Shown here one piece after another: positions 1 through 8,344 of a stretch of 64,000 bases of DNA. The position numbers and the translations under genes were made by a program. Numbering within the stretch: the stretch's first letter is position 1; every line of letters begins with the position of its first letter. Under the pieces are notes generated by a model. That model was not told the DNA's origin. It saw only the letters and a list, made by a program, of their open reading frames with translations, and ran no database searches. The stretch lies in the NCBI GenBank assembly GCA_029238215.1, contig JAQWGN010000015.1:62001-126000 (forward strand). Direction: 5' to 3'. The DNA is from Flavobacteriaceae bacterium. Lineage in GTDB: Bacteria > Bacteroidota > Bacteroidia > Flavobacteriales > Flavobacteriaceae.

Positions 1-290
1 TAGATTTAAAAGACATTTCGTTTATTAAGATTGATGTGGAAGGACATGAGTCAAATGTTTTAAGAGGATTTAGCACAGAGATCGAAAAAAACTACCCATT
101 GATTTTTATGGAAATTCTTAAGTCTAAATGGATAGATGAATCTCCGAAAAAGTCGGAAAGCGCTATTTTTCTCATAGAAAGAGGGTATCAAATGCTACAA
201 TATAGCTCGAATTCTAAGGAATTTGAACAAGACAAAAAATTCAATAAGGATGATTTAAACTTCCTTTTTACTCACCCAAACAGAATTTAA
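1..290 (+). CDS. FkbM-family methyltransferase, C-terminal part (5' end outside window)
   Basis: Only the last 95 or so residues are present, read in the frame that begins at base 3 and ends at TAA 288-290. The stretch FIKIDVEGHESNVLRGF matches the FkbM-type SAM-dependent methyltransferase signature (hydrophobic-K-x-D-hydrophobic-E-G-x-E...L-x-G), in which the acidic residues lie near the cofactor and acceptor site. Such enzymes O-methylate sugars or other small hydroxyl groups and are common in capsule and exopolysaccharide clusters, which fits the neighbours. The last 36 bases overlap the 3' end of the convergent Wzy-like gene. The acceptor sugar cannot be told from this fragment. Confidence 0.75.
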   Translation, partial: DLKDISFIKIDVEGHESNVLRGFSTEIEKNYPLIFMEILKSKWIDESPKKSESAIFLIERGYQMLQYSSNSKEFEQDKKFNKDDLNFLFTHPNRI

Positions 291-1472
291 ATTGGGTTTA
301 TTCCCATTGGGAAAGACGATGTTTATCAAATACATATAAGGTAAAATATTAAGGGGATAAACAAATGAAAAGCTAACCACTACTAACACATAAAAAAGAA
401 AGAAATAAGAAGTTTTTCGATTATTATTTGGAGGCACTAACACTAAAAAATATAAAAACAACCCAACAACACCAAATTCAACTAGCGCTACAAAAAAAAA
501 GTTTTCTGGGCCGACTTTTTTGTTTCGGGTTTCCATAATATCAATCCATCTTTCGGGGATATTAATTTCATCGTAGATTGGGGAGTCATATTTTACGGAC
601 TCTGCACCTCCGAAGGAACCAATACCTGTTCCAAGAATGAAATTGTCAGGAGTTAATAATAAAGGGGCGCCTTCTATTAGCGCAATACGTCTTAAATTAT
701 CAGCGTCTTTTAAATTAATATATGTAGAAAGAAAAAATAATGATATAAAAATTAAGGGATAGCTAGCTAAAAAAAGTTTTCGCGTATTGTAGTGAACTCG
801 GTTGAATTTTACAGAGCTAACAATTAATAAACGGTAGAATATATATATAGGTAAATAGACGATTACAAACCTAGTTCCAGAAGCGAGAAGCGCTAAAATT
901 AAAATTAAAGTTATTAAGCTTATTTTCTTTTTTAAGATCTCTGTACCAATCAGAATTCCAACAAACGACATAGTGGCCAACGAAATGGGATGTCCAGTTA
1001 GTGAGGAGGCTCTAAACACCCCAAAACGCCAAGACATAGAGAGGTATTGAACATAGGAGTTATCCACATAATTAATAAAATAAAATTCAATAAGCGAAAA
1101 ACAAGAAAGGACTACAATTAAATTATATATTAAAACAATTGTTTTTCGTGTTATAAATTGAGAGCTTAAATAACTAATAAAAACAAAAATAAAAAGAGGC
1201 TTAGCGTAATAAAAAGATTTCAGAAAAAAAGCGGGTAGACTATAAAAGTTGTATAAAAAAGAAAAAATTAAAAAAATGATAAGGGATAACGCATAAAGTA
1301 TTTTTTTTGGGGAATAACTTGAATTAAAGTCAATATTAAACACTGCAATTAGTACTAATATCACAAGAATAAAGTCGTCAATTAATAAATATGTGGGCCA
1401 GAAATTTGCAATTGCTTGCGTTGACACAACAAAAAACGTTAACAACAGTAAAAAATTGACAATCCGTTTCAA
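255..1472 (-). CDS. Wzy/O-antigen ligase-like multispanning membrane protein
   Basis: A 405-residue, very hydrophobic protein with about ten predicted membrane segments. The part near residues 275-345 (GTGIGSFGG, then PENFFFVALVEFGVVG) follows the Wzy_C/O-antigen ligase pattern: a periplasmic loop with a GxGxGxF motif, followed by a segment in which His or Asn-rich residues precede a glycine-rich helix. Family members polymerise undecaprenyl-linked repeat units or ligate polymer to an acceptor. Translation seems to start at TTG (1470-1472): an in-frame TAA lies at 1482-1484 with no ATG or GTG between. It is the last gene of a minus-strand trio with the glycosyltransferase and the RmlD-like reductase. 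Base composition is very AT-rich. Polymerase versus ligase cannot be decided from sequence alone. Confidence 0.7.
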   Translation of the reverse strand: MKRIVNFLLLLTFFVVSTQAIANFWPTYLLIDDFILVILVLIAVFNIDFNSSYSPKKILYALSLIIFLIFSFLYNFYSLPAFFLKSFYYAKPLFIFVFISYLSSQFITRKTIVLIYNLIVVLSCFSLIEFYFINYVDNSYVQYLSMSWRFGVFRASSLTGHPISLATMSFVGILIGTEILKKKISLITLILILALLASGTRFVIVYLPIYIFYRLLIVSSVKFNRVHYNTRKLFLASYPLIFISLFFLSTYINLKDADNLRRIALIEGAPLLLTPDNFILGTGIGSFGGAESVKYDSPIYDEINIPERWIDIMETRNKKVGPENFFFVALVEFGVVGLFLYFLVLVPPNNNRKTSYFFLFYVLVVVSFSFVYPLNILPYMYLINIVFPNGNKPNLNSVWVSKKEV

Positions 1473-1481
1473 AAAAAAGCT

Positions 1482-2591
1482 TTATAGTTTTTTAAATAAA
1501 TCAAAGTATTGACTAGCAATATCACTCCAACTGTAGTTTTTATTTACATGAGCAAACGCAGCACTAGAATAACGAAGTAAGTCTTTTTTATTGTTATACG
1601 TGGAAATTAATTTACGCGTTAAATCTCCATAATTGTTTTTTTCAAAGTAACACACAGTATCTTGAGCCGTAGCAATATTTTCAGGAATTCCATTTACAAG
1701 GCATGGTACTTTGGCTTTCATAGCCATTAATAGTGATGGAGACGTTCCCTCAAGCTCACTCGCAGAGACATACATTAAAGCATTTTTCAATAACATTTCA
1801 TAATGACTACCATAAATATAGCCAAGTAACTTAATTCTGGGGTTGTCTTTATATTGATTAAAAATTTGGTTTCGATATTCACTATTACTAGAGTCGTCAC
1901 CAACTATGACCAAAGGAATTTCAATAGAGGTTTTTAAATAGGATTCTATTAGATTTAAAACTCCCTTTTCAGGGACAAACCGCCCAATAAATATATAATA
2001 ACAATTTTTTTTTAAGCTATAGGATTTAAGTAATTCCAATTCTTTTTTAGCATTTGAGCAAACGCTCTTTGCTCCATACGCGATTTGATTCGTATGTTTA
2101 TTGTAAGTGTTCAAATAATAATCATAGACTACACTATTATCGGTTACGATTGCATTAGAAGATTTGACAGAAAAAAAGGCGCCTATTTTAAAAAATGTCC
2201 GACCTATAAAAGACCATTTTTTTCTTTTCCACTCAATACCATCAACAGAAATTACTGTTTTAAAACCGAAGAGCCTGAGAAGTGGAATAAATAACCCATT
2301 CGCACAATTATACAAATGGATAATTTTATAAGAACGATTAAAAAAAATTAAATGTAGACAGCATAAAAAAGTGTGGGATAATGTTTCCAATGATTTTGAG
2401 CTCAAGCAAGGAATATAAGCCATATTAACGCCATGCTCGTTTGTATCAATTTTTTTATCATAGAGCCGTTTCCTACAGTATACCAATACCTCAGCATCTT
2501 TTGCCCAATAGGAGGTTGTGTTGGCTGCACATGTTTCAAAACCACTATATTTATCTGGTAATCCGCGAATCCCAATTACTGCAATTTTCAA
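1482..2591 (-). CDS. DUF1972/GT4 family glycosyltransferase
   Basis: A 369-residue GT-B glycosyltransferase. Residues 1-20 read MKIAVIGIRGLPDKYSGFET, the hallmark of the DUF1972 N-terminal domain found in rhamnosyltransferase-like enzymes. The C-terminal GT4 domain begins near residue 200 (FIGRFVPEKG) and carries the nucleotide-sugar EX7E-type region at SELEGTSPSLLMAM (about residues 278-291). It would transfer a sugar from a nucleotide donor to the growing lipid-linked repeat unit on the cytoplasmic face of the inner membrane. It lies 6 bases after the RmlD-like gene and 9 bases before the Wzy-like gene, so the three are probably co-transcribed. Donor and linkage are unknown. Confidence 0.8.
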   Translation of the reverse strand: MKIAVIGIRGLPDKYSGFETCAANTTSYWAKDAEVLVYCRKRLYDKKIDTNEHGVNMAYIPCLSSKSLETLSHTFLCCLHLIFFNRSYKIIHLYNCANGLFIPLLRLFGFKTVISVDGIEWKRKKWSFIGRTFFKIGAFFSVKSSNAIVTDNSVVYDYYLNTYNKHTNQIAYGAKSVCSNAKKELELLKSYSLKKNCYYIFIGRFVPEKGVLNLIESYLKTSIEIPLVIVGDDSSNSEYRNQIFNQYKDNPRIKLLGYIYGSHYEMLLKNALMYVSASELEGTSPSLLMAMKAKVPCLVNGIPENIATAQDTVCYFEKNNYGDLTRKLISTYNNKKDLLRYSSAAFAHVNKNYSWSDIASQYFDLFKKL

Positions 2592-2597
2592 TAAAAA

Positions 2598-3512
2598 TTA
2601 TTTTTTCAATTCTTTGATAAACTCAGTTGAATATGCTTCCAATGCATCTTTCCAATGCGGCATAACATTAAGTCCTCTTGCCCCAAGCTTTAGATTAACT
2701 AATTTCTCAGAAGCAGGTCTAGTTGCAAAGTAATCGGATTTAAAATAATCTGAATCAACTTTTGTAATTTTAACAGTATTGTCAAGGTCTAGTAATTTTA
2801 CAAACTCTTTCGCAACATCGTACCTACTGCATTCTCCCTCACAAACTTGATTATATACTCCGTACAATCCACTTTCAACTACGTTTAAAATACCCTTTGC
2901 AAAACTTTTCGTGTAAGTAGGAGTACCTAATTTATCATCAACCACAAAAAGCTCTTTAGCACCAGAGTTTAATTGCTTAAAAAGTTTATTTATGAATTTC
3001 TTATCCTTTTGAGGCCCCCCTCCCATCATCCATCCGGCTCGAAAAACAAAATGTTTTTTTAAAAAAGAAGTTGTAAAAAGTTCGCCATGATATTTTGCCT
3101 TAGCATATAAGCTTAATGGATTTGGCTTATCAAAATCATTATAAACGTCTTGAAGCCCGTCTACTATTCCAGCAGTACTAATATACACTAAAGGGATATC
3201 AAGATAATCTGCGATTAGCGCGGTGTTTTCAGGGCCAAGGGCATTTGTAAGCCAAGTGTTTTCTGGATTTTTTTCACAATACTCCAAGTCGGTTAGTGCA
3301 GCTAGGTTTATAATCAAATCGGGCTTAAAATCTAAAGCAACTTTCTTTACGCTGTCATAATCTCTTACGTCAGCAAATGAAAGCCACTCTTCATTTGGGG
3401 TTAAATCTGTTGCAAGAACAGTTGCGTTTTCAGAAAAGAGCCTGTAAACAGAATCTCCCAGCATGCCGCCACATCCGAAAATTAATACATTAGTTGATTT
3501 ATCTATTTTCAT
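2598..3512 (-). CDS. RmlD-like sugar-nucleotide reductase (extended SDR)
   Basis: A 304-residue extended short-chain dehydrogenase. The Rossmann glycine motif is GCGGMLG (residues 13-19), the catalytic Ser/Thr lies in STAG (about 112), and the catalytic pair is Y136-x3-K140 in LYAKAKYHGE. The spacing from the STAG-DG motif to YxxxK and GE follows dTDP-4-dehydrorhamnose reductase (RmlD). No rmlA, B or C is visible nearby, so the substrate may be another 4-keto sugar nucleotide. It is the first gene of the minus-strand trio, and a TAnnTTTG box sits 16 bases upstream of its ATG. It is transcribed away from the second Wzy-like gene, 31 bases off. Confidence 0.72.
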   Translation of the reverse strand: MKIDKSTNVLIFGCGGMLGDSVYRLFSENATVLATDLTPNEEWLSFADVRDYDSVKKVALDFKPDLIINLAALTDLEYCEKNPENTWLTNALGPENTALIADYLDIPLVYISTAGIVDGLQDVYNDFDKPNPLSLYAKAKYHGELFTTSFLKKHFVFRAGWMMGGGPQKDKKFINKLFKQLNSGAKELFVVDDKLGTPTYTKSFAKGILNVVESGLYGVYNQVCEGECSRYDVAKEFVKLLDLDNTVKITKVDSDYFKSDYFATRPASEKLVNLKLGARGLNVMPHWKDALEAYSTEFIKELKK

Positions 3513-3528
3513 GTATATTTAGTTTTCA

Positions 3529-3536
3529 CAAATTTA
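3529..3536 (-). promoter_or_regulatory. -7 box of the polysaccharide trio (3512 leftwards)
   Basis: The minus strand reads TAAATTTG, a full match to the Bacteroidota -7 consensus TAnnTTTG, 16 bases before the ATG at 3512. I see no good -33 TTG at the usual distance. Confidence 0.45.
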
Positions 3537-3543
3537 ACGCTCT

Positions 3544-4725
3544 TTGAAACAACTTTCCTTAAGTGCATCGTATTATTTTTTCTTCTTATCACTCAGTGCG
3601 TCTTTTTTTTCTTTCTTCTTAAGCTCACTTTTTTTAGGCGCTTCGCTTGTGTTTTCATTTTTCAATCCGAGAAGAGAAGCTTTATCAAAAAAAAACAAGT
3701 GTTTTTTTTTCTTTTTAACACTTCCGTTTATTTTCACATTAATTTCTACAGCTCAATCTTCTAATTTAACAAGTGCATTTGATTTGTTATTGAAAAAAAC
3801 GCCTTTTTTAATGTGTCCCTTCATATTATTTAAGTTTAATAAGCTAAAAAGCCACCAATTAAGAACATTTAAAATATTTATTACCATACCTGTTTTGTTT
3901 ATTGCCTTAGAGGGGGTAATTAATGGCTTCATTTTTTATTTTGAAAAAGGGCTTTTTTTCCCACAGTTTGCATTTAATCATATTTTTAGAATTCAACATA
4001 CATATTTAGCCCTATACCTTTTGTTTTGCACAATTCTTTGGTTTTTTAGTAAACCTCATTTGGAAAAACATGAAAAGATTTTTGCCATTATTGTGGCCTC
4101 AATGACTATCATAGTAGTTGTGCTTGTCAAAGCAAGGTTTGCTTTTTTCTTTCTTCTTTTTTCTTTTTTCTTATTTGTGTTAAAAAGAGCAAGTTATAGC
4201 TATTTGATCCCTTTTCTTTTAGCAATAGCGGTGTCATTTTTTTTTATGGGGGATAAATTTCATTCTATTTTATCTGGAAATGAGGCGAGAATTTTATTTT
4301 GGGAATGTGCTATATCATTAATTAATAACAACACCTTTTTTTCGGGAATTCCCGTGGGAGATCTTCAAGAATTGTTGAACTCGTGTTATTATAATGAAAC
4401 AATGCAATTAGGCTTTGAAAATAAAAACACACACAATCAACTTTTAGACCTATTAGTTACAGGGGGAATTTTCGCTTTTCTTTTATACTGCTATGTGGCG
4501 GTTAAAGTTTTTATTTCACACAAACCCCTTTTATTCAGGTTGCCTTTTATTTTAATTTTTATTATGTCGTTAACTGAAAATATTTTTGAAAGACAATTTG
4601 GAATTCTGTTTATTTGCATATGCATAAGCTTAACCTTTATTTACTCCGAAAATGAAAATAACCGTAATAGGCACTGGCTACGTAGGCTTAGTAACAGGGA
4701 CTTGCTTAGCAGAAGCAGGCAATGA
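3544..4725 (+). CDS. Second Wzy/O-antigen ligase-like membrane protein
   Basis: A 393-residue, strongly hydrophobic protein with roughly ten membrane segments. RILFWECAISLI (about 249-260) followed by GIPVGD and NTHNQLLDLLVTGG (295-308) is a good Wzy_C/WaaL pattern: R-x3-W, G-x-G loop, then H-N-x2-L ahead of a glycine-rich helix. Members polymerise or ligate lipid-linked glycans in the periplasm. The start is TTG at 3544, since an in-frame TAA at 3535-3537 excludes anything further upstream. The last 24 or so residues (from about 370) are read from DNA that also encodes the N-terminus of Ugd in another frame, a 74-base overlap. Runs of nine A (3687-3695) and nine T (3702-3710) lie in the early coding region. 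This is the first gene of the plus-strand block. Confidence 0.72.
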   Translation: MKQLSLSASYYFFFLSLSASFFSFFLSSLFLGASLVFSFFNPRREALSKKNKCFFFFLTLPFIFTLISTAQSSNLTSAFDLLLKKTPFLMCPFILFKFNKLKSHQLRTFKIFITIPVLFIALEGVINGFIFYFEKGLFFPQFAFNHIFRIQHTYLALYLLFCTILWFFSKPHLEKHEKIFAIIVASMTIIVVVLVKARFAFFFLLFSFFLFVLKRASYSYLIPFLLAIAVSFFFMGDKFHSILSGNEARILFWECAISLINNNTFFSGIPVGDLQELLNSCYYNETMQLGFENKNTHNQLLDLLVTGGIFAFLLYCYVAVKVFISHKPLLFRLPFILIFIMSLTENIFERQFGILFICICISLTFIYSENENNRNRHWLRRLSNRDLLSRSRQ

Positions 4726-5950
4726 TGTTCTTTGTGTAGACATTGACAAAGCTAAAGTAGCAAAAATGCAAAATGGCGAGGTGCCTATCTACGAGCCGCA
4801 TTTAGAGACCTACTTTGAACGCAATATTAAAGCAGGTCGCCTCCGTTTTTCAACCAAAACAGTAGAGGGAGTTGATCATGGAGATGTGATTTTTTTAGCA
4901 CTGCCCACACCTGAAGATGAAGATGGATCTGCCGACTTGTCCTACGTTCTTGGAGTTACCAATCAAATTGGCGGGCTTATGAAAGATTATAAAATTATTG
5001 TAGGTAAGAGCACCGTTCCAGTTGGCACAGGGGAAAAAGTAAAAGCAGCATTAAAATCAAAAACCAATGTTCCTTTTGACGTGGTATCAAACCCAGAATT
5101 TTTACGAGAAGGCTTCGCTGTTGAGGATTTTATGAAACCAGACCGCATAGTCTTGGGGGTAGAGTCTGAACGCGCTAGAAAGGTGATGGACAAGCTTTAC
5201 AAAAACTTTGTTCGTTCAGGGAATCCAATTGTGTTTATGGATATTAAATCAGCCGAGCTTACGAAATATGCAGCCAATGCATTTTTAGCGACTAAAATTA
5301 CATACATGAACGAAATTGCAAACTACTGCGAAAAAGTAGGCGCTAATGTTGATGATGTGCGTATTGGTATGGGTCTTGACGCCCGTATTGGCAAACGTTT
5401 TTTATTCCCTGGAATTGGCTATGGCGGATCGTGTTTTCCAAAAGATGTCAAAGCATTACATAAATCAGGAAAAGACGCAAATCTTGAGTTCGCTATTTTA
5501 GACAGTGTCATACAAGTGAACGAGAACCAAAAAACAGTACTATTCCCAAAAATAAAGAGCCATTTCAACGGGGACCTTAAGGATAAAAAAATAGCCGTTT
5601 GGGGGCTTGCTTTTAAGCCAGACACGGACGATATTCGTGAAGCACCTGCCTTGTACATGATAGATAAATTACTAGCTTCAGGCGCAGCAATTACTGCTTT
5701 TGATCCGGAAGCCATGGATAATGTTAAAGCTAAATTGGGCGATACGATTTCATTTGCTTCAAGCATGATGGAAGCAGTAGAAGGCGCCGATGCCCTGCTT
5801 ATTTGTACGGAATGGCATGCCTTTAGAAATCCAAACTTTGATAAACTTAAAACGGCATTAAAAAACAACGTTATTTTTGATGGAAGAAATATTTATAGCC
5901 CTTCCGAAATGAATATTTTAGGGTTCGATTATTACTCAATAGGAAGATAA
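4652..5950 (+). CDS. ugd: UDP-glucose 6-dehydrogenase
   Basis: A 432-residue enzyme that oxidises UDP-glucose to UDP-glucuronate with two NAD+. The N-terminal Rossmann motif is GTGYVGLVTG (7-16). STVPVGTG (121-128), NPEFLREG (148-155), the K in ELTKYAANAFLATK (about 206) and the catalytic Cys262 in GGSCFPKDVKAL are all in place, and the C-terminal UDP-binding domain is complete. ATG 4652 begins the canonical MKITVIGTGYVG start and lies inside the 3' end of the upstream Wzy-like gene. The next gene starts at the very base after its stop, so the two enzymes probably act in sequence to make UDP-GlcA and then UDP-xylose. Confidence 0.93.
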   Translation: MKITVIGTGYVGLVTGTCLAEAGNDVLCVDIDKAKVAKMQNGEVPIYEPHLETYFERNIKAGRLRFSTKTVEGVDHGDVIFLALPTPEDEDGSADLSYVLGVTNQIGGLMKDYKIIVGKSTVPVGTGEKVKAALKSKTNVPFDVVSNPEFLREGFAVEDFMKPDRIVLGVESERARKVMDKLYKNFVRSGNPIVFMDIKSAELTKYAANAFLATKITYMNEIANYCEKVGANVDDVRIGMGLDARIGKRFLFPGIGYGGSCFPKDVKALHKSGKDANLEFAILDSVIQVNENQKTVLFPKIKSHFNGDLKDKKIAVWGLAFKPDTDDIREAPALYMIDKLLASGAAITAFDPEAMDNVKAKLGDTISFASSMMEAVEGADALLICTEWHAFRNPNFDKLKTALKNNVIFDGRNIYSPSEMNILGFDYYSIGR

Positions 5951-6934
5951 ATGAAACGAGCCTTAGTAACTGGAGCAGCAGGTTTTTTGGGATCACATTT
6001 ATGTGACAAATTACTAGCAAATAATATTGCTGTAATTGGTATGGACAACCTAATTACAGGATCGATGTCCAACATTGCCCACCTTCAAGAAAATATAAAT
6101 TTCAGTTTTGTTAACCACGATGTTTGTGAATACATTGATATTGACGGAGAATTAGATTTTATTCTACATTTTGCTTCGCCTGCAAGCCCTATAGACTATT
6201 TAAAAATTCCTATTCAAACTCTTAAAGTAGGCGCGTTAGGAACGCATAATGTTTTAGGGCTTGCTCGCGCTAAAAACGCACGTATTCTTGTTGCATCTAC
6301 TTCAGAAATTTATGGAGACCCGCTTATTCACCCACAAACGGAAGACTATTTCGGAAATGTAAATACCATTGGACCTAGAGGAGTTTATGATGAAGCAAAG
6401 CGCTATTTAGAATCCATTACCATGGCGTATCATCGTTATCACGGAGTCGACACACGCATTGTACGTATTTTTAATACCTATGGGCCTAGAATGCGCCTAA
6501 ACGATGGCCGGGTCATTCCAGCCTTTATGGGACAAGCCTTAAGAGGAGAGGATTTAACTGTTTTTGGTGATGGGTCACAAACACGCTCTTTCTGTTTTGT
6601 AGATGATGAAATAGAAGGGATATACCGATTGCTGATGAGCGATTATCACCTACCTGTTAATATTGGCAATCCCGATGAAATCACCATTTTAGATTTTGCA
6701 AAAGAGATTATTCACCTAACGGGGACAGATCAAAAAATCGTATTTAAACCACTCCCAAAAAATGATCCGCTTCAACGAAAACCAGATATTACAAAGGCCA
6801 TTGAAATAATTAAATGGCAACCCCAAGTAGGTCGCAGTGAAGGCATGAAGAAAACCTTCGCATACTTTAATTCGCTTTCTCAAAAAGAGCTTAAAAAAGT
6901 AGAGCATAGAGAATTTTCATCATTTAAGAATTAA
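5951..6934 (+). CDS. UDP-glucuronate decarboxylase (UDP-xylose synthase), extended SDR
   Basis: A 327-residue extended SDR. GAAGFLG (8-14) is the NAD-binding motif; STSEIYGDP (116-124) supplies the Ser/Glu of the UXS-type active site, and Y146-x3-K150 lies in [11 protein letters not shown], close to the GPRSxYDEGKR motif of [13 protein letters not shown] and RSFCFVDD further support the UXS group. The reaction is oxidation at C4 of UDP-GlcA, decarboxylation and re-reduction to UDP-xylose. Start ATG 5951 abuts the ugd stop with no gap, implying translational coupling and a shared pathway. A UDP-GlcA 4-epimerase is a less likely alternative. Confidence 0.88.
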   Translation: MKRALVTGAAGFLGSHLCDKLLANNIAVIGMDNLITGSMSNIAHLQENINFSFVNHDVCEYIDIDGELDFILHFASPASPIDYLKIPIQTLKVGALGTHNVLGLARAKNARILVASTSEIYGDPLIHPQTEDYFGNVNTIGPRGVYDEAKRYLESITMAYHRYHGVDTRIVRIFNTYGPRMRLNDGRVIPAFMGQALRGEDLTVFGDGSQTRSFCFVDDEIEGIYRLLMSDYHLPVNIGNPDEITILDFAKEIIHLTGTDQKIVFKPLPKNDPLQRKPDITKAIEIIKWQPQVGRSEGMKKTFAYFNSLSQKELKKVEHREFSSFKN

Positions 6935-6942
6935 AAACAACA

Positions 6943-6966
6943 ATAACGAGCAAACAAACTCGTTAT
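6943..6966. repeat. 8-bp perfect inverted repeat between UXS and sugar transferase genes
   Basis: ATAACGAG (6943-6950) and CTCGTTAT (6959-6966) are perfect inverted copies around an 8-base spacer, CAAACAAA. The T6 run lies 14 bases further on, too far for a standard intrinsic terminator. It may be an RNA hairpin in the leader of the next gene or a protein-binding site. Confidence 0.5.
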
Positions 6967-6991
6967 ATTATTAACCAACCTTTTTTAAATA

Positions 6992-8344
6992 TTGAATACT
7001 TCTACAAAACGAAGTCTGCGAGTTCTGTTATACCTACCCTTCTGGATTTTTGAGTGGGGAGCCCTTTTTTTGTTTGTTAAATCTATTCTTTTTCAAAGTA
7101 CTCAAGAGAGCGATCAAAATACAATCCAGTTTAAGGCTGTTGTTTTAATCGCATGGGCATTAAGTGCATTAGTGTCTAAACTTTATCATTACGAGCGTAA
7201 CTTAACATTCACAAAGTTATTCCAGCGGTATTTGTTATTTTGTATTTCTTGGGGGCTTTTGGTTTATTCTCTAACAAAGCTTCTTGTATTACCCTTTTCT
7301 TGGAGAATTGTAGAGGCAGCATCTTTTTTATCAGGAGTTTTAATTTTAAAAGGGATTTCAGTAGTGATACTTTTTAGATTAAGACGCTTTGCCCCACTAT
7401 ATCAGCGACGTATACTAGTTTATGAATCTTCTACAGGAGAAAATTTCATTAATGATCTTCAAGGCCTTAAACGGACCGGTTATCGTGCTGTAAAAGTAAA
7501 AAAGCAGTTGTTTGAAAAATCAGCAATTGAGACCCTTATGTCAACCATTAAAGCAAACAAAACCAATATACTCTATATCCCTTTTGATGCGGTTTCAAAA
7601 AAAAAGAGAGAACATATTTTTACATTAAGTTGGAATAAACGGGTTGAATTGTACTTCATTAATGATTTTAATGCACCATTTGTAGGGGAGAATGCTAGAT
7701 TTTTCGGATTTTCTCAAGTTGTAAAGCACTATACCAGTCCACTAGACGCAAAAGGAAAGGTTGTCTTAAAAAGAATATTTGATATTGTATTTTCTGTTTT
7801 GGTTTTTTTACTTCTTCTGTCTTGGTTTTTGCCTCTCATGGCAATTCTTATTAGAATCGATTCAAAAGGCCCGACGTTTTTTATTCAAAAAAGACCAGGT
7901 CGAGACGGAAAATCATTTCACTGTTTCAAGTTTCGATCTATGGCAATAAACCGCAGTACGGAAATAGAAGCAAGTAGAGATGACGCAAGAGTCACTCGTG
8001 TGGGAAAGTTTATTCGCAAAACCAGTATCGATGAACTTCCACAGTTTTTAAACGTTTTGCTTGGTCAAATGTCTGTGGTAGGTCCTAGGCCTAATCTTAA
8101 TTCTCAAAACGATTATTATGTCAAAGTGTTTGAGGAATATTCCAAAAGAATGTATTTAAAGCCTGGAATTACCGGACTTGCACAAGTAAGTGGCGCACGA
8201 GGTGGAATTGAAAACGAGATTGAAATGAAGCATCGCGTCAAATACGACATATTCTATATTCGAAACTGGTCCTTTGCCTTGGACATTAAAATTATTATTC
8301 GCACAATAATTAATGTTTTTAGAGGAGAAGAAAAAGCCTATTAG
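6992..8344 (+). CDS. Polyprenyl-phosphate glycosyl-1-phosphate transferase (initiating sugar transferase)
   Basis: A 450-residue inner-membrane enzyme of the WbaP/WcaJ (PHPT) family, which moves a sugar-1-phosphate from a UDP-sugar to undecaprenyl phosphate and so starts repeat-unit assembly. Four membrane segments lie in about residues 10-130, a Rossmann-like middle region in 135-240, and the membrane re-entrant helix with the catalytic domain from about 258. Catalytic-domain motifs are KFRSM (313-317), IDELPQ (346-351), VGPRPN (363-368) and PGITGLAQVSG. Start is TTG at 6992; the in-frame TAA at 6986-6988 excludes an upstream start. The 3' end overlaps the convergent transporter gene by 4 bases. 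Confidence 0.87.
   Translation: MNTSTKRSLRVLLYLPFWIFEWGALFLFVKSILFQSTQESDQNTIQFKAVVLIAWALSALVSKLYHYERNLTFTKLFQRYLLFCISWGLLVYSLTKLLVLPFSWRIVEAASFLSGVLILKGISVVILFRLRRFAPLYQRRILVYESSTGENFINDLQGLKRTGYRAVKVKKQLFEKSAIETLMSTIKANKTNILYIPFDAVSKKKREHIFTLSWNKRVELYFINDFNAPFVGENARFFGFSQVVKHYTSPLDAKGKVVLKRIFDIVFSVLVFLLLLSWFLPLMAILIRIDSKGPTFFIQKRPGRDGKSFHCFKFRSMAINRSTEIEASRDDARVTRVGKFIRKTSIDELPQFLNVLLGQMSVVGPRPNLNSQNDYYVKVFEEYSKRMYLKPGITGLAQVSGARGGIENEIEMKHRVKYDIFYIRNWSFALDIKIIIRTIINVFRGEEKAY

Noticed and set aside
5419-5868. Long minus-strand open frame opposite ugd
   Set aside because: It lies inside a fully conserved ugd gene on the other strand, has no recognisable motif and an unlikely composition; it is a shadow of the coding strand.
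6943-6986. Calling the inverted repeat at 6943 an intrinsic terminator
   Set aside because: The T run is 14 bases past the stem, too far for a typical terminator, and the next gene needs to be transcribed.
1-8344. Defence island or prophage in the AT-rich polysaccharide region
   Set aside because: All genes there fit surface glycan synthesis; no nuclease, integrase, capsid, restriction or toxin gene is seen.
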